From Methanocellaceae archaeon UBA148 (GTDB taxonomy: Archaea; Halobacteriota; UBA148): a DNA stretch of 64,000 nt. The DNA lies in assembly GCA_002495885.1 (NCBI GenBank), contig DAHG01000057.1:1-64000 (forward strand), read 5' to 3'. Shown piece after piece: positions 46,833-56,092 of this stretch. The notes beneath the pieces are model-generated. The model did no database searches. It saw nothing but the letters and a program-made list of their open reading frames with translations, and was not told the DNA's origin. The translations under genes and the position numbers were made by a program. The first letter of the stretch is position 1, and every line of letters starts with the position of its first letter.

Positions 46833-46983
46833 TTGACCCTAAAGTCGGGAGTCTGACCCTAAAGTCTGGTTTTTTCCTTACTTTAGGTGCAAAGCTGGAC
46901 TAATGGAGTTTGCACCTAAAGTCGGTTTTGACCCTAAAGTCTCAATCTTGACCCTAAAATCATTGAGCCACTATAGGTGCAAA
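46833..46983. repeat. TAAAGTC repeat array, copy 2, with inverted units
   Basis: Direct units TGACCCTAAAGTC end at 46846, 46866 and 46942; TTTGCACCTAAAGTC ends at 46923; a variant CCCTAAAATC ends at 46961. Inverted units lie at 46881-46893 (CTTTAGGTGCAAA, pairing perfectly with 46909-46921 over a 15-base loop) and 46972-46983. Shares exact 28- and 34-bp stretches with the array beside the thermosome gene. Confidence 0.85.
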
Positions 46984-47060
46984 TTAGGTATACTATTAGA
47001 TATATTCTAAGGTATAAAATTAGATAGAAAATTATATATAGGAGGAAGTCCTAGAGTAGA

Positions 47061-47282
47061 ATGATCAAAATGGCAAACGGGCAAATAACGACGCTCACAA
47101 GAGCGAACAATACAAGTGAATCGCTTAGAACTACAGTCCCATCAGGCATAATAAAGCAGTTTGACTTAAAGGAAGGCGATAAGCTTGCTTGGAAGCTCGG
47201 TATGGGAGAAGGCGATTTCATAATCGTTGTCAGACCTTCTAAAAAAATTCCAACTTACGAAGAACTGATGGAAGGAAGATAA
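47061..47282 (+). CDS. AbrB/SpoVT-type DNA-binding protein
   Basis: 73 aa. The swapped-hairpin pattern is NTSESLRTTVPSGIIKQFDL, KEGDKLAWKLG and FIIVVRP, ending in an acidic tail (TYEELMEGR). Such proteins are transition-state regulators or antitoxins. The ATG at 47061 follows GGAGGA with a longish spacer; a second ATG at 47070 is possible. No toxin gene follows, so it may act on the adjacent repeats or be an orphan antitoxin. Confidence 0.7.
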   Translation: MIKMANGQITTLTRANNTSESLRTTVPSGIIKQFDLKEGDKLAWKLGMGEGDFIIVVRPSKKIPTYEELMEGR

Positions 47283-47453
47283 GTTGGTACAAAGAATGCA
47301 AAATAGCGTAAACCCTAACCTAACATAGGCAGCCTTATAGGAAAACATAGGAGAGTGGGATTAAACCTATTGTATAGGCCCAGCTTTCCTTACACTCTCC
47401 GTACATCTCCCTTTTAGGCATATCTTATCTTTTCTTATCTTCTACTTGCCCCC

Positions 47454-47597
47454 TCACTCATCATCCCCATATTCGTCTTCATCTTCGTCAAAACATTTTC
47501 TTACTGGAGCCTTCTTTTCTACCTTTCCCTTATAGTCCATCTTCCCTATCTTTTTATAATCTGTCTTCTTTCTACCTTCTACCTTCTTATCTTCCAT
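47454..47597 (-). CDS. Very small highly charged protein (47 aa)
   Basis: A frame on the minus strand from ATG 47597, preceded by GGAGGAG, reads MEDKKVEGRKKTDYKKIGKM and continues basic to KKAPVRKC. It ends in the acidic cluster FDEDEDEYGDDE before TGA at 47454. The bipolar charge pattern, the stop and the ribosome site suggest a real gene. No family recognised. The surrounding plus strand is C/T-rich only because of these Lys/Glu codons. Confidence 0.45.
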   Translation of the reverse strand: MEDKKVEGRKKTDYKKIGKMDYKGKVEKKAPVRKCFDEDEDEYGDDE

Positions 47598-47912
47598 ACT
47601 CTTCTCCTCCGTATTAGCGCCCCCATCTTCTTATCCCCCATATCCTTCTCCTTTTTTGTCATATTTACTAGGGTAAATATGGTAGGGTGTTAGAATGGTA
47701 AAATAAGAAATTGGGATTGAATAGCCACTATAAAGCTTACCCCCCTTTATACTTTTCCCCTCACAGGCTTTGCACAAAAACTAACAGTTGACTTTATGTG
47801 CAGAAAATCGGGTGGTAACTTAAGATTCAAACATGAATTTAGCGCAAAGCTCCATTATAGATAAAGCATATATACTAATTTATTAATCAATTTTAAGGGA
47901 GCAACTCTAAAC
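47598..47912. other. Intergenic stretch before the PrsW-like gene
   Basis: About 315 bases. A possible 27-codon Lys/Arg-rich frame lies on the minus strand and overlaps the start of the 47-aa gene in another frame. Otherwise an AT-rich plus-strand promoter region with TTTATTAATC and AAGGGAG shortly before the ATG at 47913. Nothing else seen. Confidence 0.4.
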
Positions 47913-48494
47913 ATGATTGAGTTAGAAGATGGCGAAAAGCTTGATGGCGTAAAGATAGCGGCTCCCCATAAACCCAGTTTAAGAGAACTGCTTTTCTTTT
48001 TTATCTCTGGATTTATAATAAGCGTACCTCTTACGCTCTATATTGGATTGTTCACAGACAACCTATGTACTGTTTTGCCAAGTTTATATGCCGAGGTATG
48101 TGCAGTTTCCATCTTCGCGCCCTTCATCGAGGAATTTGCAAAGGCTTACCCCCTATTCTATCGTCATGGTGAATCTGATAGGTCTATTTTTACGCTAGGT
48201 TTTCTGGTTGGTTTGGGATTTGGCGTATCTGAGTTTTTTGTGTACCTTGCAACAGGTGCGCCGATAATCATCAGATTGCCTCTGATGATATTCCATGCTG
48301 CAAGCACATCGATTACTGCCTATGGTATTGCAACAAATCGACCTTTGCAGTTCTATGTTCTCGCGGTGCTTATCCATGCCTTAAATAATTTTTCTGCATT
48401 CTTTGATTCATTCTGGTTCATAGGCGGAATTGGCGCCGTAGTCATAGCATATTTGCTCTCTTGGAATCTTTATCGTAAAACTTCTGTCGATTAA
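47913..48494 (+). CDS. PrsW-like membrane protease
   Basis: 193 aa with about five to six membrane segments. The putative active-site signature of the PrsW/CPBP-type intramembrane proteases is present: IFAPFIEEFAKAYPL (E73, E74), FGVSEFFVYL (E107), MIFHAASTSITAYG (H128) and VLIHALNNF (H155). Bacterial PrsW cleaves an anti-sigma factor; the archaeal substrate is unknown. A single-gene unit at the right edge of the accessory island. Confidence 0.75.
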   Translation: MIELEDGEKLDGVKIAAPHKPSLRELLFFFISGFIISVPLTLYIGLFTDNLCTVLPSLYAEVCAVSIFAPFIEEFAKAYPLFYRHGESDRSIFTLGFLVGLGFGVSEFFVYLATGAPIIIRLPLMIFHAASTSITAYGIATNRPLQFYVLAVLIHALNNFSAFFDSFWFIGGIGAVVIAYLLSWNLYRKTSVD

Positions 48495-48614
48495 GGGCTA
48501 TTTTTAGGAAAACCCCCATAGCGCTATCTACTTTTGAGCCTACTCTTCTTTGCTACACAGACCTTGAATTGGTCTATTTCTTAAAGTTCTTCCAAGTCTG
48601 TTCTTATTCACCTC

Positions 48615-48654
48615 TATTAGTTTATATAACGACAAGAATATTAGTTTATATAAC
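48615..48654. repeat. 16-bp direct repeat containing a TATA-like element
   Basis: TATTAGTTTATATAAC occurs at 48615-48630 and again at 48639-48654, a 24-bp period. Each copy contains TTTATATAA. It lies about 70-110 bases before thiDN and may be a tandem promoter or an operator. A second TATA-like TTTAAATAA at 48699-48707 is close enough to the start for a nearly leaderless transcript. Confidence 0.6.
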
Positions 48655-48723
48655 ATACATGAAATTCCTTTTTCCTACAATACAAACCAAGATACTCCTT
48701 TAAATAATAAGCCCCAATCTCTA

Positions 48724-50034
48724 ATGGTTGACATGAGGCGCATAATCAGCATAGCTGGCTCTGATAGTGGGGGTGGAGCTGGTATCCAGGCAGATCTGAA
48801 GACTTTTGCCGCATTAGGCGTGCATGGAACCTGTGCAATTACTGCAATCACAGCACAAAACACGTGCGGAGTGCAGAAAGTCTACGACTTGCCCATAGAC
48901 GTCGTAGTGGACCAAATGGATTCCATAGTGAGAGATTTCAGCGCGGATTATGCAAAAACCGGCATGCTCTACTCAGCAGAGGTGGTAAAAGCTGTAGCCC
49001 AACAGATAAGAAAACACAAGATACCCTTAGTAGTCGATCCGGTGATGACGGCAGAGGCAGGAGGATCATTGCTTCGACGAGATGCGATCTCAGCCATGGT
49101 AGAGGAGTTATTTCCTCTGGCAACGGTTGTAACGCCAAACGCCTTTGAGGCAGGGATTATCGCTGATATTAAGGTTATCGATCGAGAGAGCGCAAAAAGA
49201 GCTGCAATTAAAATACATGATTTGGGCGCTAATGCCGTAATAGTTACTGGCGGGCATCTTGATGGCACTGATGTGTTATATGATGGTGTATTTAAATTGA
49301 TAGAGGGGAAAATGATAGATGGGGGCGCACATGGTACGGGTTGTACCTATTCAGCCGCTCTGGCAGTCTACTTAGCAAGGGGATCCGATCTAAAAAATGC
49401 TGCCGCCAAGGCAAAGGAGTTCGTCACGGCATCTATCAGCAGTAGGGTGTGTGTAGGGGGCGGTAGCAGTATTGTAAATCCCTTGGGATCTATCCGAGAT
49501 AGTGCAGAAAGATACAATGTGCTGAAAGACGTGCGTAATGCAGTTTCATTACTGGAAAAATGTGAGGGATTCTCAGAACTAATTCCAGAGGTTGGGAGCA
49601 ATATTGGGATGGCCATCCCAGGTGCTTCTTCCGTAAACGATGTAGCTGCCGTCGGGGGAAGGATCGTACGCATAGACGGTGCAAGGGCTGCAGGAGATGT
49701 AGATTTTGGCGCTAGCAGCCATGTAGCACGGTTTATTCTTGAAACAATGCAATTTGATGAAGAATTCAGGGGAGGCATGAACCTAAAATATTCGCCAGAT
49801 GTCCTAGCAAGGTGCAAAAAATTGGGATTCTCCGTTGCTTCATTTGACAGAGGAGAGGAGCCAAAAGGTATGGAGACAATGGAGTGGGGGGTTCATACTG
49901 CGATCAAAAAATTCGGATCCGTTCCAGATATCATCTATGACTTGGGCAGCGTGGGAAAAGAGCCGATGATAAGAGTTCTGGGATGTTCTGCCACAGATGC
50001 CGCCCAAAAAGTGATTAAACTAGTAAAACGATAA
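48724..50034 (+). CDS. thiDN: Bifunctional HMP/HMP-P kinase and thiamine-phosphate synthase (ThiD-ThiN)
   Basis: 436 aa with two fused enzymes of thiamine synthesis. Residues 1-260 are ThiD, a ribokinase-fold kinase phosphorylating hydroxymethylpyrimidine twice: [33 protein letters not shown] and [15 protein letters not shown]. Residues 265-436 are ThiN, the archaeal replacement of Thi[33 protein letters not shown] and [12 protein letters not shown]. The fusion is standard in Euryarchaeota. No TPP riboswitch was recognised upstream. Confidence 0.93.
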   Translation: MVDMRRIISIAGSDSGGGAGIQADLKTFAALGVHGTCAITAITAQNTCGVQKVYDLPIDVVVDQMDSIVRDFSADYAKTGMLYSAEVVKAVAQQIRKHKIPLVVDPVMTAEAGGSLLRRDAISAMVEELFPLATVVTPNAFEAGIIADIKVIDRESAKRAAIKIHDLGANAVIVTGGHLDGTDVLYDGVFKLIEGKMIDGGAHGTGCTYSAALAVYLARGSDLKNAAAKAKEFVTASISSRVCVGGGSSIVNPLGSIRDSAERYNVLKDVRNAVSLLEKCEGFSELIPEVGSNIGMAIPGASSVNDVAAVGGRIVRIDGARAAGDVDFGASSHVARFILETMQFDEEFRGGMNLKYSPDVLARCKKLGFSVASFDRGEEPKGMETMEWGVHTAIKKFGSVPDIIYDLGSVGKEPMIRVLGCSATDAAQKVIKLVKR

Positions 50035-50057
50035 ATAGGGATGAAGGATGAGAGAAA

Positions 50058-50249
50058 ATGGGTGTTAAACCAACATATGTCAAAAGTGTCGGAAACAAAC
50101 TGATAAAAAAGTATCCAGATGTGTTTGTAGCGGATTTCGACGAGAACAAGAAGCACGTATCTGAGCATACGAACGTCAAAAGCACGGTGATCAGAAATAG
50201 GATCGCAGGATATATAACTATCAAATTAAAACCTAAGAAAGAGAGGTGA
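50058..50249 (+). CDS. rps17e: Ribosomal protein S17e
   Basis: 63-aa archaeal/eukaryotic-type small-subunit protein. The whole family pattern is visible: VKPTYVKSVGNKLIKKYPD, FVADFDENKKHV, VKSTVIRNRIAGYIT and a basic tail. It lies between thiDN and dapA. Its stop is 3 bases before the dapA ATG, and this linkage with lysine-pathway genes recurs in methanogens. Confidence 0.95.
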   Translation: MGVKPTYVKSVGNKLIKKYPDVFVADFDENKKHVSEHTNVKSTVIRNRIAGYITIKLKPKKER

Positions 50250-50252
50250 AAA

Positions 50253-51125
50253 ATGTTTGAAGGGGTTTTTCCGGCCCTTATCACCCCATTCACTAAAGAT
50301 GACAAAGTGGATGAAGACGGTTTGCGCTCGAACATCAATTTTGTCATCGAGAATGGAGTCTCTGGGATAGTACCGGCTGGATGTACTGGAGAGGCGGCCA
50401 CACTCTCGCATCAAGAGCAGAAGAAAGTCATCGATGTTGCTATAGATGTAGCCAGCGTTCCAGTCATCCCTGGAACTGGTTCGAATAATACGAAAGAGGC
50501 GATTGAGCTTACAAAATATGCATCAGATGCTGGTGCAGATGCTGCAATGCTGATCACACCGTATTATAATAAGCCGACCGATGCAGGCTTAATCATGCAT
50601 TATAAGGCGGTTGCAGAAAAATGTGACATTCCGATCATACTGTATAACGTTCCATCCAGGACGGGAAAGAACATGAGTTCGGATGTCGTGGCTGAACTCG
50701 CAAAAGTTGAAAACATCGTCGGAATCAAGGAGGCTAGCGGCGATATTAACCAGGTTTCCAGGATAATCGAGTTAACACGTGATCTTGATTTCACCGTGCT
50801 TTCTGGGGATGACTCATTAACTTTACCAATTATGGCGTTGGGCGGCAAGGGAGTGGTATCAGTCGCCGCCAATATCATTCCGAGGCAAACGAGCGACATG
50901 GTAATTGCGTTTCTGGACGGCAGGCTGGACCGAGCCAGAGAGCTGCATTACATCCTATCGCCTTTATTCCGCGCCCTGTTCCTGGAGACGAATCCGATTC
51001 CAATTAAGACTGCAATGGGCTGGCGAGGCTTAGCAGCAGGCAAACTTCGTCCCCCCCTCTACACACTGAGTGAAAAGAATGCGACAAAGCTAAGGAGCGT
51101 ATTGGAGTCACTGGTGATATTATGA
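50253..51125 (+). CDS. dapA: 4-hydroxy-tetrahydrodipicolinate synthase
   Basis: Condenses pyruvate with aspartate semialdehyde, the entry to lysine and diaminopimelate. 290 aa, TIM barrel: [14 protein letters not shown] (residues 43-56), [10 protein letters not shown] with Y131, and the Schiff-base lysine K159 in VGIKEASGD. Overlaps dapB by 4 bases (ATGA). RBS GAGAGGTG just before the start. Confidence 0.95.
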   Translation: MFEGVFPALITPFTKDDKVDEDGLRSNINFVIENGVSGIVPAGCTGEAATLSHQEQKKVIDVAIDVASVPVIPGTGSNNTKEAIELTKYASDAGADAAMLITPYYNKPTDAGLIMHYKAVAEKCDIPIILYNVPSRTGKNMSSDVVAELAKVENIVGIKEASGDINQVSRIIELTRDLDFTVLSGDDSLTLPIMALGGKGVVSVAANIIPRQTSDMVIAFLDGRLDRARELHYILSPLFRALFLETNPIPIKTAMGWRGLAAGKLRPPLYTLSEKNATKLRSVLESLVIL

Positions 51126-51886
51126 TCAAAGTCGCCGTTACTGGCGCCTGCGGACGTATGGGTTCCTTGATAACAAAGAACGTTCTGGAAGAGGAGGACA
51201 TGGAGCTCGTGGCAGCGTTTGACGTGAGAGACGTGGGCTCAGATGTGGGTGGAGTGAAAGTTTCAGATGCAAAAGATGTCGATGAAGTGCTCACGAAAAA
51301 AAATCCAGACGTATTAGTTGACTTCACCACTGCGGTCGGAGCGGTGGAGAATGCGATATCTGCGGCCGAGCATGGCGTGAATTTGGTCATAGGTACGACT
51401 GGATTCACACCCAGGCAACAAGCCCAAATGGGGGGAGCTATCGGCGAAAGGGTGGCAGCAGTCATATCTCCAAATTTCTCTGTTGGTGTGAACGTGTTTT
51501 GGAAGATGATAGGGGAGGCGGCCAAACATCTCGAGAACTATGATGTCGAGATCGTCGAGACTCATCATCGGCAAAAAAAAGATGCACCCAGTGGCACTGC
51601 AACGCGTGCAGCAAAGATAATAAGCGATGCCTTGGGCGGGAAAAAAATAATATATGGGCGAGAGGGACTTTGTCCAAGAGAGGATGAAATCGGAGTCCAT
51701 GCAGTTCGAGGCGGAGATATCGTGGGAGACCATCTGGTCCTGTTTGCTGGAGATGGCGAAAGGATGGAGATTGTACATAGAGCGCATAGCAGGCAGGCAT
51801 TTGCCTCCGGTGTCATCCGAGCAATAAGGTGGGTCGTCAATTCGAAGAAAGGAATACATTCGATGGAGGATGTCCTCGGAATATAG
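51122..51886 (+). CDS. dapB: 4-hydroxy-tetrahydrodipicolinate reductase
   Basis: NAD(P)H-dependent reductase following DapA in lysine/diaminopimelate synthesis. 254 aa: [14 protein letters not shown] nucleotide fold (residues 4-17), GTTGFTPRQ, then [16 protein letters not shown] (145-160), which holds the catalytic His and Lys. Translationally coupled to dapA. Confidence 0.95.
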   Translation: MIKVAVTGACGRMGSLITKNVLEEEDMELVAAFDVRDVGSDVGGVKVSDAKDVDEVLTKKNPDVLVDFTTAVGAVENAISAAEHGVNLVIGTTGFTPRQQAQMGGAIGERVAAVISPNFSVGVNVFWKMIGEAAKHLENYDVEIVETHHRQKKDAPSGTATRAAKIISDALGGKKIIYGREGLCPREDEIGVHAVRGGDIVGDHLVLFAGDGERMEIVHRAHSRQAFASGVIRAIRWVVNSKKGIHSMEDVLGI

Positions 51887-52063
51887 GTTATATATAATAT
51901 GCCTAGCAGATTGTAGGGAAATTTGAAGAGGATTTAATTGAACGAACGATACATGAAAATGCTTCAATTAATGATTCTGCCCTATATGTCGAACATAGGA
52001 TACGAACTCATTAAACATGAGATGTAAATTCATTAATATTTGCCTGGAAGGTGTGAATTAAGC

Positions 52064-53089
52064 ATGATCAAAGCAGGAATACTCGGTGCAACCGGAGCAG
52101 TGGGTCAGCGGTTCGTCCAGTTATTGGCAGAACACCCGTGGTTTGAGTTGACAGCACTGACCGCATCCGAGAGGAGTGCAGGCAAAAAATACGGCGAAGT
52201 AGCAAGGTGGCGGCTGGATGCGCCCCTGCCTGATAGTTCGAGGGACCTGACGGTTTTACCGACCTCCCCGGAAGAAGTGGATGCAGATATCGTGTTCTCG
52301 GCGCTACCAGCCTCCATTGCGAAAGAAGTGGAGCCCAAATTTGCAGAAGAAGGATTCGTGGTAGCAAGCAATGCCAGCGCCTACAGAATGGAATGCGACG
52401 TACCACTCATGATACCTGAGGTCAACCCGGATCACCTGGGCTTGATAGAAATACAAAGGGATAATCGCAATTGGGATGGATGCATTGTCACCAATCCAAA
52501 CTGCACGACCATTATGATGGCAATAACGCTTGGACCTTTGATGCGCTTCGACATAGAGCGTTTGTACGTTGCAACCATGCAGGCCGTCTCTGGTGCCGGT
52601 TATGAGGGCGTGGCTTCAATGGCAATCCTCGATAACGTCATTCCTTACATAGGGGGGGAGGAAAGGAAGGTGGAAAGCGAGGCCCAGAAGATATTGGGCA
52701 CCTTCGATGGCTCTAAAGTGGAAAATGCCGACTTCCCGATAAGCGCAAGTTGTCACAGGGTTCCTGTGATAGACGGACATACCGAGGCAATATGGGCCAT
52801 AATGAGAGACAATCCAACGCCGGAAGAGGTTAGGGAAGCATTTCTGGAATTCCGATGTGTGGCTGTGAAAGGACTTCCTACCGCGCCGGAAAAATCGATC
52901 ATCGTGCATGATGCAGAGGACAGGCCTCAACCAAGATTGGACAGAAATGCAGGTAACGGCATGAGCGTTTCGGTTGGCAGGATCAGAGAGGGTATAAGAT
53001 ATATCGCAATGGGGCACAACACGATCAGGGGGGCTGCAGGCGCATCTGTGCTGAATGCAGAGTTCCTCGCGAAGAAGAAGATGATTTGA
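52064..53089 (+). CDS. asd: Aspartate-semialdehyde dehydrogenase
   Basis: Reduces aspartyl phosphate to aspartate semialdehyde, substrate of dapA and of the methionine/threonine branch. 341 aa from ATG 52064, 10 bases after GGAAGGTG; an upstream in-frame TTG at 52040 is less likely. [17 protein letters not shown] binds NADP. The active Cys is C147 in [13 protein letters not shown] and the His is in [15 protein letters not shown]. It is of the archaeal/fungal Asd type. 177 bases after dapB, so possibly a separate transcript. Confidence 0.94.
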   Translation: MIKAGILGATGAVGQRFVQLLAEHPWFELTALTASERSAGKKYGEVARWRLDAPLPDSSRDLTVLPTSPEEVDADIVFSALPASIAKEVEPKFAEEGFVVASNASAYRMECDVPLMIPEVNPDHLGLIEIQRDNRNWDGCIVTNPNCTTIMMAITLGPLMRFDIERLYVATMQAVSGAGYEGVASMAILDNVIPYIGGEERKVESEAQKILGTFDGSKVENADFPISASCHRVPVIDGHTEAIWAIMRDNPTPEEVREAFLEFRCVAVKGLPTAPEKSIIVHDAEDRPQPRLDRNAGNGMSVSVGRIREGIRYIAMGHNTIRGAAGASVLNAEFLAKKKMI

Positions 53090-53113
53090 TCTAACTTATT
53101 CTTTTACCTAGCC

Positions 53114-53175
53114 TTGTTCCTAAAGTAGCCGTTCTTCTCTTAATCTCAGACAATTTTTGGAGTTTAGGAGCAAAG
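53114..53175. repeat. Diverged copy of the CCTAAAGT/TTTAGG repeat pair
   Basis: TTGTTCCTAAAGTAG (53114-53128) and AGTTTAGGAGCAAAG (53161-53175) are respectively a direct and an inverted relative of the units near 42.6 and 46.9 kb (compare TTGCTCCTAAAGTC at 42622-42635). The copy is poor, but its position upstream of another accessory gene block matches the pattern. Confidence 0.4.
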
Positions 53176-53205
53176 CTCCTTATAGGGTATGATTAATATT
53201 AAAAA

Positions 53206-53343
53206 ATGAAAAAGATGTTAAAAACGAAAAAGTTTGAAAAAGCAATGTTATTAATCGAGGACGAAAATTTTGAAGAAGCATTACCCCTACTTAAAGAACT
53301 GAACGAAGAAAATCCAAAAAAACGAACAAAAGTACCCTATTAA
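53206..53343 (+). CDS. 45-aa protein, TPR-like fragment
   Basis: ATG 53206 opens a Lys-rich frame with KFEKAMLLIEDENFEEALPL and ending in NEENPKKRTKVPY. The spacing of Ala, Leu and Asn resembles a single tetratricopeptide helix pair. It may be a small regulator or a scrap of a larger gene. It lies 50 bases before the nuclease-helicase gene. No clear ribosome site. Confidence 0.35.
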   Translation: MKKMLKTKKFEKAMLLIEDENFEEALPLLKELNEENPKKRTKVPY

Positions 53344-53393
53344 GAAGGCAAAAGGATCCAATAAAAAATATACGGAATAATACGGAATACAAT

Positions 53394-55265
53394 ATGAGAC
53401 TATACGAAGGCATAACTAAAGAATTCAGTTCAGATGTTATTCAAAACGTTATCTCTGATAAAATCGCGGAATCATTTAGAGATTATTATGGTCATCAAGC
53501 TTCTCCAGGAGAAGTAAGTTCATGGAACAATTCATTGAGATTTCTTAAAGACGCAATTGAATATAACTCTCTTTGGGACAATAGCCTAATTTTAGAATAT
53601 GAATTGCCTTACTCAACAAGAAGGGTTGATTGTATTCTTTTTGGTAAAGGAATAGACCGAAAAGAGAATGTTGTTTTAATTGAATTAAAGCAATGGTCTG
53701 AAGTAGAAGATTGTGAAATCGAAGATAATATAAAAACTTTTGTCGGTGGTGCCAAAAGAATGGAACCCCATCCATCTGTACAAGTTCGTGGATATCACTT
53801 CATGTTAAAAGATTTTATGGAATTATTTGAAGATAAAACTGATTTATATTCGTGTGCTTATTGTCACAACTATTCAAAAATTAAAAATACTGTTTTGCTT
53901 TCTGAAAAATACCAAAGATTACTAAAAGAATTTCCATTATTTACAAAAGAGGATTTTGAAAGTTTCGGAACTTATCTTAAGGATAAACTTTCTAATGGTG
54001 CCGGATTTGAAATCTTCAACAGATTCATTAATAGTCCAATTAAACCTTCAAAAAAATTATTAGAACATACAAAGCATATGATAGAAGGTCAATCTGCTTT
54101 TAGTTTAATTGACGAACAGATTACTGCAAATAACACTATTCTTGATAGGGCAAAAAAAGCGCATAAATTAAAAAATAAGTCCGTTATCATTGTAAGAGGC
54201 GGTCCAGGAACTGGAAAGTCGGTCATTGCATTAAATATTTTAGCAGAATTAGCTTCGAAAAAAATACCAGTTTTCCATGCAACAGGTTCAGCGGCATTTA
54301 CAACTACCTTAAGAAAAATAGTAGGGGTTAAAGCGGCTTCACTATTCAAATATTTCAATAGTTTTTCTACAGCAACTGAAAATCAGATTGATGTTTTGAT
54401 TTGTGATGAAGCACATAGAATAAGGAAAACTTCAAACTCTAGATACACTCCTGCAAAAAATAGGTCTAATGTTCCACAAATAGATGAATTAATAAAAGTT
54501 GCAAAGGTTTCAATATTTTTTATTGACGATCTCCAAGTAGTTAGACCCGATGAGATGGGCAGTACTAATCTGATAATAGAAACAGCAAAGAAATTTGGAG
54601 CAGAATTATTTGATTTTGAACTTAAAACACAATTTAGATGTAGCGGTTCCGATGGATATCTTAATTGGATAAATAACACCTTACAAATAAGAGACACTCC
54701 AAATATAATTTTAACAAAAAATGAAAAAATGGAATTTAAAATATTTAATAGTTCTGAAGAGTTATATGCGGCGATTAAACATAAAAATATCGAAAAACCA
54801 AATTCTGCAAGAATGGTTGCTGGATTTTGCTGGCCTTGGAGTGATGCAAAAACCGATGGAAGTTTGGTTGAAGATGTGGTAATCGGTAATTTTAAAATGA
54901 CTTGGGAAGGCAAAAGCGATGCAACAAATTTGGCACCAGGAGTTGTTAAAGCTAATGTTTGGGCATACGATTCCAGAGGAGTCACTCAGTGTGGAAGCAT
55001 ATATACTATTCAAGGATTTGAATTTGATTACGTTGGTGTTATTGTTGGAAAAGATTTGATCTATGATCCCATAAATAAGAGGTATCTGGGTGTTAAAACG
55101 GGTTCTGCGGATTCTGCTGCTAAAAAAGGAACAACAGATAAAGAATTTACCCAATTAGTTAAAAATACATACAGGGTATTGCTTACTAGGGGTATGAAAG
55201 GATGTTATGTATATTTTATTGATAAGGAAACTGAGAAATTATTTAGATCTGCTATTGAAATTTAG
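53394..55265 (+). CDS. Nuclease-helicase of the DUF2075 type (putative defence protein)
   Basis: 623 aa. The N-terminal region has a candidate PD-(D/E)XK nuclease core, RRVDCILFGK then NVVLIELKQW (D79, E97, K99). The C-terminal part is a superfamily 1-like ATPase: Walker A VRGGPGTGKSVIAL (GGPGTGKS 269-276), Walker B VLICDEAHRI (around 334-343), sensor FIDDLQVV, YTIQGFEFDYVGVI and RVLLTRGMKGCYVYFID. DUF2075 helicases often occur in defence islands. Start at ATG 53394. Low-GC gene unlike asd before it. Confidence 0.75.
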   Translation: MRLYEGITKEFSSDVIQNVISDKIAESFRDYYGHQASPGEVSSWNNSLRFLKDAIEYNSLWDNSLILEYELPYSTRRVDCILFGKGIDRKENVVLIELKQWSEVEDCEIEDNIKTFVGGAKRMEPHPSVQVRGYHFMLKDFMELFEDKTDLYSCAYCHNYSKIKNTVLLSEKYQRLLKEFPLFTKEDFESFGTYLKDKLSNGAGFEIFNRFINSPIKPSKKLLEHTKHMIEGQSAFSLIDEQITANNTILDRAKKAHKLKNKSVIIVRGGPGTGKSVIALNILAELASKKIPVFHATGSAAFTTTLRKIVGVKAASLFKYFNSFSTATENQIDVLICDEAHRIRKTSNSRYTPAKNRSNVPQIDELIKVAKVSIFFIDDLQVVRPDEMGSTNLIIETAKKFGAELFDFELKTQFRCSGSDGYLNWINNTLQIRDTPNIILTKNEKMEFKIFNSSEELYAAIKHKNIEKPNSARMVAGFCWPWSDAKTDGSLVEDVVIGNFKMTWEGKSDATNLAPGVVKANVWAYDSRGVTQCGSIYTIQGFEFDYVGVIVGKDLIYDPINKRYLGVKTGSADSAAKKGTTDKEFTQLVKNTYRVLLTRGMKGCYVYFIDKETEKLFRSAIEI

Positions 55266-55343
55266 TTATCCTCTTTTTCAGAAAGAGAGCCAAAAAACGC
55301 CCCCCATCCTTCGGACATATAGTTTTTTTCTGCGAAAAAGAAA

Positions 55344-55688
55344 TCATAATTTATTAATGGCGTCTTCCACTTCCTCGCACCACTTACTAATTAGATTTTT
55401 TATTTTATCTTTAATCTCTTTTTTAGTCTCTATTGAATACAAGAAACTACGCCCTCCTCCGGGAGCATTTCTTTGTGTTTTCTTTACTAATTCCTTATCA
55501 GCCAAATTTTTTATTGCTTTTTGAATAGTTGTCCTATCAAGTTTCAGGAGCTCTGAAATTTGGTATACAGTATATTTTCTCTCTTTTTTTAATAAAAATA
55601 TTAATAAATTGTATTCGGTTTTATTCAATGCAAATGCGCATTTAATTATATCCTCTTTGGATATTTTTTTGCATGAAAATGTTATCAT
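55344..55688 (-). CDS. Winged-helix transcriptional regulator (MarR/TrmB-like)
   Basis: 114 aa. The winged helix-turn-helix is visible in FALNKTEYNLLIFLLKKE, YTVYQISELLKLDRTTIQKA and LVKKTQRNAPGGGRSFLYS (the wing). A C-terminal helix probably dimerises. It is the last gene of a minus-strand unit with a CoA-binding, a thioredoxin-reductase-like and a thioredoxin gene; it starts 2 bases after the CoA-binding gene. It may regulate that unit. Confidence 0.7.
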   Translation of the reverse strand: MITFSCKKISKEDIIKCAFALNKTEYNLLIFLLKKERKYTVYQISELLKLDRTTIQKAIKNLADKELVKKTQRNAPGGGRSFLYSIETKKEIKDKIKNLISKWCEEVEDAINKL

Positions 55689-55689
55689 G

Positions 55690-56091
55690 TTAATCCTTAA
55701 AATTCTTATTTAAATTATCTACAACAAAACAACTATTAATGACTGTTTTAATATTATTGTCTTTGCAGAAATTTATGGCTTTTTCAGATTCAGATCCGGG
55801 CTGCATCCAAACTTTATGAATCCCAATATCTTTACATTCTCTTACTGTTTTTTCTGTAATATTTGGAGGAACAACGGTTATAACAACATCTGGCTTTTTT
55901 GACAATGAACTCAAATTCACATAACAAATATCATTATTTATTTTTTTGTGTTTTGGATTTATTGGATATACGTTAAATCCTTCGGATTTTAATTTCTCAT
56001 ATATTTTCCATTCCCATTTATCAGGATTAGTAGATACCCCTATGATTGCAAATATATAATTTTTATCTAAAAATCCCCTTGTCTTATACAT
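55690..56091 (-). CDS. CoA-binding domain protein (YccU-like)
   Basis: 133 aa of the stand-alone CoA-binding Rossmann family: FAIIGVSTNPDKWEWKIYEK (residues 14-33), VYPINPKHKKI, DVVITVVPPN and VWMQPGSESEKAI. Such proteins bind CoA or a nucleotide and are often paired with redox or stress genes. It starts 1 base after the upstream thioredoxin-reductase-like gene's stop. Confidence 0.8.
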   Translation of the reverse strand: MYKTRGFLDKNYIFAIIGVSTNPDKWEWKIYEKLKSEGFNVYPINPKHKKINNDICYVNLSSLSKKPDVVITVVPPNITEKTVRECKDIGIHKVWMQPGSESEKAINFCKDNNIKTVINSCFVVDNLNKNFKD

Positions 56092-56092
56092 A

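Larger units (their letters stand above)
46725..47060. other. Regulatory intergenic region with nested palindromes and repeat array
   Basis: About 336 bases without a gene, almost entirely built of repeats: a nested inverted repeat (46748-46820), a TATA-like GATATATAAAA (46821-46831) and the second TAAAGTC array (46833-46983). GGAGGA at 47041-47046 serves the AbrB-like gene at 47061. Confidence 0.7.

Noticed and set aside
42552..46983. TAAAGTC repeats considered as a CRISPR array
   Set aside because: Units are only 12-15 bp with 5-8 bp gaps, there are no unique 30-40 bp spacers and no cas genes.
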